A stretch of DNA of 64,000 bases from CAVXTF01 sp963701375 (GTDB lineage Bacteria; Actinomycetota; Acidimicrobiia; Acidimicrobiales; CAVXTF01). Every line of letters starts with the position of its first letter. The first letter of the stretch is position 1. The notes under the pieces are model-generated. The model searched no databases, was not told the origin of the DNA, and worked only from the letters and a program-made list of their open reading frames with translations. Positions 30,820 to 38,641 of the stretch are shown here, in pieces. Location of the stretch: assembly GCA_963701375.1 (NCBI GenBank), contig CAVOZT010000004.1, positions 1,612,001 through 1,676,000 on the forward strand. The letters run 5' to 3'. Position numbers and translations under genes: made by a program.

Positions 30820-31697
30820 ATCCCCAACAGATGGACGGTGTCTCGGTCTTGCGGCGGATTCAACAAAGCGACGATGTCGCCCAAGTGCTGGGAGCAGGTG
30901 ATGCCTGCTGCAGCCATGAAGTTCGCAAGCCCGATTCGCTTTGCACATTCGGCCAGCCAATACGAACGGAGCCTCGAGATGTCTAAAGGACCCAGGTGCA
31001 TCGTGCGACTGGACGCTGAGATCCTCCAGGTCACGTTCCTTCTGTCCGGCTGGGTGCCGCCTATGACATAAGACGCTCCTGCGTGGCTAGATGCGGAAAG
31101 GAGCGGAGCGTGAAACTCGTGAAGAACAGGGGCGACCCTCGGCTTTCTGCCGCCCACCTCCACAACGACACCGCCGTAGCGGCATTGGACGTCGTCACCT
31201 TTTATCGATGAGAGCTCGCGTCCGACGAGCCCTGCGCCCGCCGCTAGGCAGATGAGCCCCGTCGCGCGCATCTGGCGGTCGATCCCCCCGCAGTGCGCGG
31301 CTGCAGCGAGGCGGGCCTGTATCTCGTCGCGGCTATAGGGGGCCTTGGCCCTCTGGCGGACAAGCGGTGCCGCTTCGGGGACCTGTTGAGCAACAACGCG
31401 CCGAGAGACGAAGCGCAGGTTGGTCCTCAAGGTGCGCGTCGTGGCAGGCGAGGCTCGAGGGGTCCCCACTCGGGCGAAACGTTCGATCACAAATGGGGAG
31501 AACACGGTCTCGCGATCGAGCTCCAAGCCGACCGAGATGCAGAACTCAGCCAGCTTCGAGGTGGCATACAGCAGGTCCTTCGCCCTGGCCGGCGCGATCG
31601 GGCACAGACAGACGACGACGTCTTTTGCGAACCGTGCCGCTTCTGGGCTCACGGTCCTCGGCTCCCAGCCCGAGATCACATCGAAGCAGGAGGCCAT
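30810..31697 (-). CDS. Tyrosine-recombinase-like protein, catalytic residues apparently altered
   Basis: 295 residues from ATG 31697; the longer open frame would run into the divergent gene. The N-terminal half looks like a helical SAM-like core-binding domain (LLYATSKLAEFCISVGLELD, VIERFARVGTPRASPATTRT). The C-terminal half resembles a phage-integrase fold: ATGLICLAAGAGLVGRELSS, IKGDDVQCRYGGVVVEVGGR, and DISRLRSYWLAECAKRIGLA where HxLRHT would be expected. The canonical Arg of box I is displaced (GLVGRE for GLRxxE), the His of HxxR is Ser, and no clear final Tyr is seen. It may be an accessory protein of the transposase with which it overlaps. The call is by fold resemblance and remains tentative. 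Confidence 0.5.
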   Translation of the reverse strand: MASCFDVISGWEPRTVSPEAARFAKDVVVCLCPIAPARAKDLLYATSKLAEFCISVGLELDRETVFSPFVIERFARVGTPRASPATTRTLRTNLRFVSRRVVAQQVPEAAPLVRQRAKAPYSRDEIQARLAAAAHCGGIDRQMRATGLICLAAGAGLVGRELSSIKGDDVQCRYGGVVVEVGGRKPRVAPVLHEFHAPLLSASSHAGASYVIGGTQPDRRNVTWRISASSRTMHLGPLDISRLRSYWLAECAKRIGLANFMAAAGITCSQHLGDIVALLNPPQDRDTVHLLGMCD

Positions 31698-31698
31698 C

Positions 31699-31714
31699 AC
31701 TGTAGATATACAGT
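31699..31714. promoter_or_regulatory. Inverted repeat between divergent genes
   Basis: ACTGTA-GATA-TACAGT is a perfect 6-bp inverted repeat directly upstream of the recombinase-like gene start and within the 62-bp gap to the divergent DUF6788-type gene. It may be an operator or a promoter-overlapping hairpin. No ribosome-binding site is seen before the ATG, so the hairpin could also affect translation. Confidence 0.35.
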
Positions 31715-31759
31715 ACGATCCCCCCTCCAGTGGCGGACCCTCCGTGGGAAGGTAGGTGA

Positions 31760-32131
31760 ATGCGACCCGATGCGGCTCGGCGCGCAGAGGCACGCGCCAT
31801 AGCAAGCGAGCTACAAGGGATCGCCCGGACCGGGATGGTGCTTCCCGGTTCGATCACAGAACGCCGCACGCACTGTGGGAGACCGGGGTGTCACTGCATG
31901 GCAGAGCCGCCTGTTCCTCATGGCCCCTACTTCCAATACACCCGCAAGGTCGCAGCGAAAACCGTCGGGCGCTGGCTCACGAAGGAGCAGCGTGACGACT
32001 ATGCACCCTGGGTCTACAACTCGAGGCGCATCCGTGAGCTGCTCAAGCGACTGGAAGAGATCGGGCTCGAAACTCTGGAGAGCGACGAGCGCCGCGGCAG
32101 GAGCGCCAACAAGGCAACGAATCAGGTGTGA
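31760..32131 (+). CDS. DUF6788-like small protein with CxxPxCxC motif
   Basis: 123 residues, ATG 31760 preceded by GGGAAGGTAGG. The core reads RTHCGRPGCHCMAEPPVPHG, PYFQYTRKVAAKTVGRWLT, then a helix-rich C-terminus (RRIRELLKRLEEIGLETLES). The cysteines C-x4-C-x-C and histidines could bind a metal. This pattern of a GSIxxR-[T/V]xCGRPxCxC start, HGPY and RKVxxKTVxRWL is what I know as DUF6788, small proteins often found next to transposases; function unknown. It is divergent from the recombinase-like/transposase pair, which suggests it belongs to the same mobile unit. Confidence 0.7.
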   Translation: MRPDAARRAEARAIASELQGIARTGMVLPGSITERRTHCGRPGCHCMAEPPVPHGPYFQYTRKVAAKTVGRWLTKEQRDDYAPWVYNSRRIRELLKRLEEIGLETLESDERRGRSANKATNQV

Positions 32132-32214
32132 TCAGCCGGCGCTTATAGCGTGACAGCCGACCCAGAACCCACGCGTTTCTCCAGGTGGAGCCTTCTGTGA
32201 AGACCTCACGGTGT

Positions 32215-32260
32215 GATGTCGCGAGACATCGGAGACAGATGTCGCGAGACATCGTAGACA
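32215..32260. repeat. Two 23-bp repeats, each containing a hairpin, at the IS481 3' end
   Basis: GATGTCGCGAGACATC plus seven bases occurs twice in direct succession (32215-32237 and 32238-32260; one mismatch, GGAGACA versus GTAGACA). Each unit is a perfect 6-bp stem with a GCGA loop. The segment GACATCGGAGACAG at 32225 matches the reverse complement of 33446-33459 at 11 of 14 positions, so this is probably the terminal inverted repeat region of the neighbouring IS481 element. Confidence 0.6.
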
Positions 32261-32267
32261 GTCTGAG

Positions 32268-33428
32268 TCAGAGCCGCCCGAGAGGTTGGTAGTTCCTGAT
32301 CGGGTCCAAGGTGAGATGCCTTAGCGGCGAACCGTCGATACCGATGACCCGGATGTCGAGGTCGTCAACCAGCACCCGGACTCGCCATCCCGCGTAGGCA
32401 CGACCGCAGGGGATGTGGTGCATCTTGCCGTTGATCCGCAAGGTCACCGTCCCCTTCTTGTCGAGCTTGTCGTGGCGGATCTTGCGGCCACCGCTCAAGT
32501 CGATTGGTTCTGACGAAGGCCCGGCCTTCTCTCGAGCGGCATACACCTGTGCAGGTGTCCTCCTGCCGATGGCGCGGTGAGGACGGACCTCGTTGTAATA
32601 GGTGACGAACCAATCGAGCTGGTGCTGCAGTTGCTTCTTCGTTTCGATCGGGTCCTGTTGGGCGAGGTACTTCTTGAGGGTCTGGTGGAACCTCTCTACC
32701 TTTCCGCAAGTCTGCGGATGATATGGACGCGAGTGCTTTGAATGTATGCCGAGGCCGGCGAGCTCCATCTCGAAGGCACCGGCGAAACCGTGCCTCGCAT
32801 GACTGGTGAATATGAGACCGTTATCGGTGAGGAAAGACTGGGGAAGGCCCAGTCTGGCTGCAGAATTGTAGAAGGTGCGCACGACGTCGGGTGACCTGGT
32901 GGTGACGAACGCATGCGACGCCACACAGAGCCTCGAGTGGTCGTCGATGATGTTCAGGACCTCGAACACCACGCCGTCGGCGACCGTGACGTGCGTCACG
33001 TCCGCCTGCCAGGTCTCGTTTGGCAGGTCGGCACAAAAGCGCTTGTAGGAGCTCTTGGGCCTTTTGTGCGGCTGGGCGGTGACGAAGCCCCGTGCCTTTA
33101 ACACCCGCCAGATCGTCGATATAGAAGGAACGACCTCTGTGTGGGCCTTTTGGAGGTGGTACCTGATGGTCTCGGCCCCGGCATCGACTCCCAAGTCCGA
33201 GAGCTCCTTTCTCAAGGTGACGATCTCGTCTTCGTACCCGTGCCGTATGCGTGACGGCGATCGAAGCGGTCTCCTAGAGCGTGCTTCGAGCCCGCATGGT
33301 CCCTCCAGGCGGTAACGGCGCAGGAGCTTGTAGAGCCAACTGCGGTGTACGTCGTGGGCTTTCGCGAGCTCGGCGATCGGCCGCCCCGTGCGCAGGTGCG
33401 TCTCGATCAGAAACGGGCCCAAGTCCAT
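32268..33428 (-). CDS. IS481-family transposase
   Basis: 386 residues. An N-terminal helix-turn-helix (RPIAELAKAHDVHRSWLYKL LRRYRLEG) binds the element ends. The rve/DDE catalytic core shows Asp in NETWQADVTHVTVADG, Asp in FLTDNGLIFTSHARHG and Glu in CGKVERFHQTLKKYL, with VRPHRAIGRRTPAQVY after it. A C-terminal domain (GTVTLRINGKMHHIPCGRA) is common in IS481 members. The reading frame is intact, so the element may be active. It lies inside the tRNA-Leu island, with candidate terminal repeats at 32225 and 33446, and abuts the IS110 element. Confidence 0.9.
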   Translation of the reverse strand: MDLGPFLIETHLRTGRPIAELAKAHDVHRSWLYKLLRRYRLEGPCGLEARSRRPLRSPSRIRHGYEDEIVTLRKELSDLGVDAGAETIRYHLQKAHTEVVPSISTIWRVLKARGFVTAQPHKRPKSSYKRFCADLPNETWQADVTHVTVADGVVFEVLNIIDDHSRLCVASHAFVTTRSPDVVRTFYNSAARLGLPQSFLTDNGLIFTSHARHGFAGAFEMELAGLGIHSKHSRPYHPQTCGKVERFHQTLKKYLAQQDPIETKKQLQHQLDWFVTYYNEVRPHRAIGRRTPAQVYAAREKAGPSSEPIDLSGGRKIRHDKLDKKGTVTLRINGKMHHIPCGRAYAGWRVRVLVDDLDIRVIGIDGSPLRHLTLDPIRNYQPLGRL

Positions 33429-33473
33429 AGGAGACCTCCACCTCGGTGTCTCCTATGACGCTCCTATGGACCG

Positions 33474-34526
33474 TCAAGTCGCAAACGGCTCGCTTTCGAG
33501 GAGACGGAACAGCTCGCGGGCGACGTAGCGCTTTAGGCAACGCTTGATCTCCCGTGGGGTCTTGCCTTCTTGGGTTCGGCGCATGACGTAGGCCTTTGTG
33601 TCCTCGTCCCAGCGCATCCGGCAAAGCACGATCGTGTGGAAGGCACGGTTCAGCTGACGGTCGCCATGCCGGTTCAAGCGGTAGTGAGTCGTTACCTGAC
33701 CAGAATTCGCCGGGATCGGTGCTGCACCGCCGAGCATGGCGAAGGCTGCGTCGGAGCGGATTCGCCCCGGGTGTGACCAGGCACATAGCACCGTCGCCGC
33801 GACGATCGGCCCGACGCCGCACCGCTCGAGTAGCTCCGGGCGCCAGACGCGAACGATCTCGAGGATTTCCTTCTCGTGGCGGTCGGCCTCTGCCCAGAGT
33901 TCCAGGACGCGGCGCGACAAGTCGCGCAGCACTGCTGCGGTCGTGCGGGTCTCCAGATCCCATTCGGCCCTCAGGTGAAAGCGTGAAGCGCTGCGCGCCA
34001 TCGACAAGGTGCGCTTCCCTCGAAGTTTCGAGCGCAGCTGCTCGGGTGCGGCGATGACGAGGGAGAAGAGCTGCTGCTGAGCGATCCTCGCCCCATCGAC
34101 CGCCGAGCGTCTGGCTGCCAAAAGGACCGAAAGCGCCTGGCGTTCACCGGTCATCCGCGGTGTGGCTAACTGCGTCCGCGAAAGCGCTTCGCGTGCTGCG
34201 CGAATCGCGTCGAGCGGGTCGGACTTCGCCCCGTTGCGACGTCTTTGCCGCTCGGGCCGGTCGAGCTCGACGACGAGCCCTTCGCACTTCCCGAGGTAGC
34301 GCACCAGGCCCGCACCGTGGCTCCCGGTGCCTTCGATCGCCCAGGCTCGAACCCCAGGGTGCTCGTTCGCGAACTGCACGAGGGACTCGTATCCGCAGGG
34401 GCTCGCCTCGACGGTGAGCTCCCCGAGTACCCCACCCGTGCGAGCGTCGATGACTGCCGCGCTGTGTGTCGCGACATGGGTGTCAACGCCGATCACGACG
34501 TCGACAATCTCGGACAGACTGTCCAT
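33474..34526 (-). CDS. IS110-family transposase (DEDD recombinase)
   Basis: 350 residues. The N-terminal RuvC-like DEDD domain starts VVIGVDTHVATHSAAVID (first Asp); WAIEGTGSHGAGLVRYLG gives the Glu, and GAKSDPLDAIRAA the pair of Asp. A coiled middle (RRVLELWAEADRHEKEILEI) leads to the Transposase_20 domain: GVGPIVAATVLCAW, AFAMLGGAAPIPANSGQ and HYRLNRHGDRQLNRAFHTIV with the conserved Ser in NSGQ. All catalytic residues are present and the frame is intact. IS110 elements carry a non-coding RNA (bridge RNA) in the long end upstream of the transposase that guides target choice; the 5' flank here is a candidate. Confidence 0.92.
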   Translation of the reverse strand: MDSLSEIVDVVIGVDTHVATHSAAVIDARTGGVLGELTVEASPCGYESLVQFANEHPGVRAWAIEGTGSHGAGLVRYLGKCEGLVVELDRPERQRRRNGAKSDPLDAIRAAREALSRTQLATPRMTGERQALSVLLAARRSAVDGARIAQQQLFSLVIAAPEQLRSKLRGKRTLSMARSASRFHLRAEWDLETRTTAAVLRDLSRRVLELWAEADRHEKEILEIVRVWRPELLERCGVGPIVAATVLCAWSHPGRIRSDAAFAMLGGAAPIPANSGQVTTHYRLNRHGDRQLNRAFHTIVLCRMRWDEDTKAYVMRRTQEGKTPREIKRCLKRYVARELFRLLESEPFAT

Positions 34527-34807
34527 GCGTTGCTCCTTTGCCCGGAGGGACGTAGTCGGTTCCGGTCCGGATGGAGACAGGCAGGACTGTGATGGGACAC
34601 GCCGCCGGCGAGACGGAAGCGGTCAAGCTCCTGATCAGGCCAATGCTCCAACCGGGCCGGGGCCGGCAACCGCGACCGGACAGGTCATAAGGAAAGACAC
34701 GAAGTCAGTCTTGACAGGGGTCACGCTCGCGATCACCGCCCCACAGCCCAGCAGCGTCTCTGAACTGCGAGTGGGATTCTCACAGTCTTGACACATCCCA
34801 GGCCAGG
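34527..34807 (-). other. Non-coding left end of the IS110 element, candidate bridge RNA region
   Basis: About 280 bp upstream of the IS110 transposase hold no credible gene on either strand. It contains GC-rich segments able to fold (GGCCGGGGCCGGC around 34658). In IS110-group elements the end upstream of the transposase is long, non-coding and transcribed as the bridge RNA. Its length and place here match that plan. Both flanks show a shared motif, GGTGTC-x-CCTATG-x-C, at 33445-33459 and 34808-34822. The RNA itself is inferred. Confidence 0.4.
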
Positions 34808-34835
34808 GGTGTCGCCTATGTCCTGATTTCAGACA

Positions 34836-34850
34836 CCCCCTCCGACACGG
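34836..34850. repeat. Internal copy of the tRNA-Leu 3' tail (candidate att core)
   Basis: CCCCCTCCGACACGG is identical to 29022-29036, which covers the last bases of the tRNA-Leu and three flanking bases. It lies 51 bp from the stop codon of the decayed integrase, the place expected for an attachment site. The shared GG beyond CGACAC distinguishes it from the right-hand copy, which continues CGAAA. Confidence 0.6.
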
Positions 34851-34901
34851 AGTTTGACCAGGGATTTCTTCCGCGAGGCCGTTCTCGATACGCCTTCCGA
34901 T

Positions 34902-35262
34902 TTACGCTGCATCGCGCGTCCATCGCGCGGCCCGATCTTGTCGGTAGCCGCCTAGGTAGCGCTGAGCATCGACCGAACTCTTGTGCTTGGCGCGGTGCAT
35001 CAGCTCGGCCTGGGTCGCACCAGTTGCTACTGACCAGGTGAGTCCCGTGTGTCTCAGGTCGCGCCTCCAGGAAAGCGATGAGCGGATCCGACGGCCGATA
35101 ACGACCAGGCTTCACGACGAGCGGGGTGACGCGAACTATCGCTTCCTGCTTGTGGCTCATCGTCGGCGTGTCCAACGTTGCCGGTCGCAGGCCGCAAGGC
35201 GCGCGGCCACCTCGTCATCGTCGAGGTAGGTGACGAGGTTGACCTCGGTTTTGATTTTTCGG
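34902..35262 (-). pseudogene. Decayed tyrosine site-specific integrase
   Basis: On the minus strand the last 162 bases (35063-34902) translate as RDLRHTGLTWSVATGATQAE, LMHRAKHKSSVDAQRYLGGY and a short tail to TAA. This is the C-terminal box of a phage/AICE integrase: DLRHTG is the HxxR motif (its His now Arg), the GHxS region is KHKSS, and the Tyr of RYL is the nucleophile. Further upstream another frame gives LVTYLDDDEVAARLAACDRQ RW, the usual beginning of the catalytic domain. The part between them, with the first catalytic Arg, is missing or scrambled, and the frames do not join. The fragment points its 3' end to the att-like copy at 34836, as in actinobacterial integrative elements. Confidence 0.7.
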
Positions 35263-35476
35263 GATCGACAATGCGCGGCGACGAGCGACGGTTCCCAAGA
35301 GGGGGGGTACCGCTCGGTCTGCGTTGTGGCACTGGACGCGGAACGGGGCTGGCGCTCGGTAAAACGAAATTCATGTCAACGTTATCTACGGTCGCGCTCG
35401 ACAGCGGCCACGAAGTGCCGCTAGTGTTTTTCGCAGCATCACAGATGCGGCGGAAATCAACGATCTGGGGGCTCTT

Positions 35477-36250
35477 ATGCGCCGTCTTTCTATTTTGTTT
35501 GTTGTCGCGGGACTGGTCGCATTTCTCGGCCAAACGGCTGTGGCCGCTGCGAGTGCTCCTAGCCGTCCGGCAGGAACCGGCTCCGGGACGGTACAGGGCA
35601 ATGTCACAACGCAGGGCGGTCAGCCGCTCAACGGCGTGTGCCTGCACCTTTACAACAAGAAATACACGAAAGACAAGATCGACTTTGCCGCGAGCGGGAC
35701 AACCGGTCAATCGGGCTTCTTCACTCAGGCGAGCGTTCCAGCAGGTCACTACCTGGGTCTCTTCTTCAACTGTGGAGCCAACACAAGCGGGTCTCCCGAC
35801 CCCAACTACGTGACCATCTTCTACGGCGAGACCTTCAACCCCAACAAAGCGCTTCTCATCACGGTCGCGAACGGACAAACAACCGACCTCGGTATAACGC
35901 CTATCCCGCTCGGAGGCACCGTGACCGGAACCGTCACAGACACCACCGCGAACAAGCCAGCATGGCCGCTCGTGGTCCAGGCCCAAATCCCCAAGGCCCA
36001 CCTGTACAACGCCTTCCAGACCATCCTCACCGTCTGCGCAGGCACCGACGGCACCTACAGCATCAGTGGCGTTCCCACTTCCGGCGTCCACATCGTGTTC
36101 GCTCCCGCAGGTTGGGCGTGTCCTGATGGGAGTGGAACGTTCGTTTCACCCTTCAACCAGGCTACGTACCCAGGGTTAGTCAGTCCCCCGTCCGATGGAA
36201 CGATTTCCGGGATCAACGGTTCTGTTACGGAAAACGGCTCTCCGTTCTGA
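35477..36250 (+). CDS. Secreted protein with carboxypeptidase-regulatory-like beta domains
   Basis: 257 residues; ATG 35477 with GGGGG 6 bases upstream. The signal peptide (RRLSILFVVAGLVAFLGQTA VAAAS) is clear. The mature protein has two beta-sandwich-like modules: GTVQGNVTTQGGQPLNGVCL HLY with GQSGFFTQASVPAGHYLGLF, and GGTVTGTVTDTTANKPAWPL with GTYSISGVPTSGVHIVFAP. This pattern (G-V-T-x(n)-G-x-Y-x-V-x-L-x-P-G) is that of the carboxypeptidase regulatory-like/CnaB fold. Cysteines may form disulfides outside the cell. It sits in the right half of the island beside the integrase remnant and is probably island cargo. Function unknown. Confidence 0.7.
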   Translation: MRRLSILFVVAGLVAFLGQTAVAAASAPSRPAGTGSGTVQGNVTTQGGQPLNGVCLHLYNKKYTKDKIDFAASGTTGQSGFFTQASVPAGHYLGLFFNCGANTSGSPDPNYVTIFYGETFNPNKALLITVANGQTTDLGITPIPLGGTVTGTVTDTTANKPAWPLVVQAQIPKAHLYNAFQTILTVCAGTDGTYSISGVPTSGVHIVFAPAGWACPDGSGTFVSPFNQATYPGLVSPPSDGTISGINGSVTENGSPF

Positions 36251-36735
36251 CGGTTGGCTGAGACCGCTCATCCGCGGCTGATCGCAACCGCTCGCGATAT
36301 CGCGAGCGAGGAAAATGTCTACCGCACACTCCTGGTCCACCTTCACCACAAGTTCCGCGTCGTCGTCGCTCAACCCGAACACCGCGCGTAGTGTGCGGAG
36401 CGCGGCGCGTAGCAACGACACCGACCGGTGGGGAGAACTGGTTAGATGTCCACCCAGTTCGGACGACCCGGCGGTTCACGCGGCTCGCAGCCGAGCGCGA
36501 AGAGGTTGTTGTTCTGCACCTCGGTCCAACTGCGACGAGCCTCGTCGTACGTGTCGAGGTAGTAGTTGGAGGTCACCTCGCTGATGAGCGAACCGTGCTC
36601 GTGACAAAAGAACTGGACGTAGCGGCTCGGACATATCGGCTCCTTGACGACGAGTATCCAGCGCCCGGGGGCGGCGTTCAGTTGGGCTAAGAGCACCTCC
36701 AACCCGGCCCCGACCTCGCGCAGCGTCTGAGTGCT
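36225..36735 (-). pseudogene. Possible decayed conserved actinobacterial gene
   Basis: The minus strand gives plausible protein in three successive frames: REVGAGLEVLLAQLNAAPGR, WILVVKEPICPSRYVQFFC, SEVTSNYYLDTYDEARRSW and LFALGCEPREPPGRPNW (36735-36450), then TSNQFSPPVGVVA in another frame, then LLRAALRTLRAVFGLSDDDA ELVVKV in the third (up to about 36300). The order and character recall actinobacterial proteins of the TY-Chap/YbjN kind, in which LGW-x-P-x-PNW is followed by a helix with TLRxVFG. I recall this pattern only from memory. There is no usable start codon upstream of the first part, a TAG stands just before it. It is either decayed or hit by indels. Nothing else convincing occupies 36251-37389. 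Confidence 0.35.
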
Positions 36736-37284
36736 CTAATGCGTGCGGTCGGACCCGGTGTAGCTCGAGGGAAGTCGTGACGACGCAGGACGAAGGAATC
36801 GCGAGTGTGGGCGAAAGGGCGGCGGCGGGCACCCAGGGCTCTGGGGGGGCAAAGGCCCCGGGACGCCTCCCGCCGTTTCCTGCGCTCTTAGTCCAGCAGG
36901 TACACGCGCACCGGTGCAATAGCGGGGGATCGGCCGGTACACGCACGACCCCAGGATGTGCCCCCCGCCATCCCGGAGTCGTTCGCGTGGACTTAGATGG
37001 CATTTGACCAGAGCAACGGACCTCTGGCAAGCGTGATTGCCGCCGCCACTGAAGGGTTGTGTGCGCTGACTGGCTTCGGCCGTAGTCCCGGCATGGCCTC
37101 GCGGGAATCCCAACCGGACCAATCGCTCGCAGCAAGGTTGAAGGACCTCACGCCACGCGGGTGGGTAACCGGTCACGGCATGAAGCTTTCGGTGCATGTG
37201 CAGCTCTATCGAAATCGCGAGACGCCCGACCTGCCCGGTTGTCTTGGGCTTCGACACCGGTTTTGTTGAACAGCCTGTTATCAA

Positions 37285-37304
37285 AGGGGTTGACATAAAC
37301 CCCT
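37285..37304. promoter_or_regulatory. Short hairpin upstream of secreted protein gene
   Basis: AGGGGTT-GACATA-AACCCCT is a perfect 7-bp stem located about 85 bp before the ATG at 37390. No T run follows, so a simple terminator is unlikely; an operator or mRNA leader structure is possible. Confidence 0.25.
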
Positions 37305-37389
37305 CAGCCAACGACACTCGGGGCCACATCGTGCATCGCTCGATGTCTCGGCGGCGAAAGAAATAGAGAATTAAAAAGGGGTGGGCGAT

Positions 37390-38328
37390 ATGAAGTTCCG
37401 TGGATTTGCGTTTATTGGCGCAGCCTTCATCGTGCTGGGAGCGATCTGGGCAGTTCCTGCGGTATCGGCGAGCACCCCAAGCACGACGAGCGTCCTGACG
37501 ATCAAGGTCAAATCCACAGCAGCGAATCCGGGCGACATCCAGGTCCAGGACACCAGCGGCAACGTGCTCGCAACCTGCCAGGGCCCTAGTTCCCCCGGTA
37601 CCTCGAAATGCAAGGTTGACGTGACGACCGGCGAGGGAATCCTTCTCGTCGCCCAGCCGGTCACCGCCGGAACCTTCATGCATTGGACGGCGGCCTGCAG
37701 TTCTGTCCCTGGACCTATTTGTCACGAGGCGGTCACACAGAACCTCACCGCGGTCGGGCATTTCACGTCCACCTCTTCAACCCCATCGGCGGTGACGACC
37801 ACCACCTTCGTGGAGGGCGATACCACGGGGTGCAGCGGATTCAACGACGGGGTGACGGTGAACGGGACCGGGTTCCCGGCTACCACCTCGGTCACCCTCA
37901 GCGACGACGGTCTCCAGGTCGCATCAGGCACCACCGACGGCAGCGGTTCGGCACAGCTCAGCTTTACAGCGAACTCCGAGTCCGGCATCTACAGGACCTT
38001 GGTGATGGCTACGAGCGGGTCGGCCGCTACTACCGACATCTACAACGAGGGTTCGTACTGTCTGGACCAACAAAACGGCACCGGCACCGGAACCGTCAGC
38101 TTTGAGGTTGTCGCCACGGACCTCGATGCGAACGGTTCGGGCACCATCCGGTTCGCAAACAAGCCGCTGTTGCCGACGCAGGCCAACGCCTCGGGCACCT
38201 ACACGGTCACGACACCCGGCTATTCGTGTCCTCCTGGGGCATCGAAGAACCTCGTCATCAAGAATGTTCGGGGCTCTGGATCGCCATTCTCATTCACTGA
38301 CGTCGTCACCTTCGGCGTCACCTGCTGA
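37390..38328 (+). CDS. Secreted protein, beta-rich, function unknown
   Basis: 312 residues from ATG 37390 (GTG 37381 is in frame, but the ATG has GGGGTGGG at better spacing). The signal peptide is KFRGFAFIGAAFIVLGAIWA VPAVSA. The mature part is rich in Thr, Ser, Gly and Val, low in charge, with six or more cysteines (TCQG, AACSSVPGPICHE, TTGCSG, GSYCLDQQ, GYSCPPG, GVTC). VNGTGFPATTSVTLSDDGLQ resembles an IPT/TIG-like or Ig-like segment. The overall style matches the other exported proteins of this window. No enzyme motif is visible. It is the last gene of the island before the right-hand tRNA fragment. Confidence 0.65.
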   Translation: MKFRGFAFIGAAFIVLGAIWAVPAVSASTPSTTSVLTIKVKSTAANPGDIQVQDTSGNVLATCQGPSSPGTSKCKVDVTTGEGILLVAQPVTAGTFMHWTAACSSVPGPICHEAVTQNLTAVGHFTSTSSTPSAVTTTTFVEGDTTGCSGFNDGVTVNGTGFPATTSVTLSDDGLQVASGTTDGSGSAQLSFTANSESGIYRTLVMATSGSAATTDIYNEGSYCLDQQNGTGTGTVSFEVVATDLDANGSGTIRFANKPLLPTQANASGTYTVTTPGYSCPPGASKNLVIKNVRGSGSPFSFTDVVTFGVTC

Positions 38329-38641
38329 CCGTGGACCGCAGCGGTTCGGGCTGAGCGTTCGCAATCGCCGCGAACGGGTCCCACGGTGACACCGCGTTCC
38401 ACATCTGTGCAATGCGGCAAAGGCTGATGAGGGGCTCGAAGTAGGGAATTGGCGGTTAGGACGATCCGACGAAGAGGGACCCAACATTCTCCATCCTGGA
38501 CGGTCAAACGCCCTAATTTATGTCAAGTCCATAGCGCGTCCATTGCCCGGACGCCAACGACCCGCCACATTCGCCGATGCACGGATTGTCGAATGAACTG
38601 CGGTTATTCACCGCCGTAGTTCGCTGATATCCGCTCGGCCC
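38329..38641. other. Intergenic stretch, no gene seen
   Basis: No open frame with protein-like composition is found on either strand between the secreted protein gene and the tRNA-Leu fragment. It may be remnant element DNA. Confidence 0.5.

Noticed and set aside
35054..36091. 345-codon open frame on the minus strand
   Set aside because: It covers the secreted protein gene in antisense, and its composition is not protein-like. The integrase remnant is in other frames.
36997..37269. 90-codon ORF on the plus strand
   Set aside because: No ribosome-binding site, no hydrophobic or motif pattern, and antisense frames look equally random.
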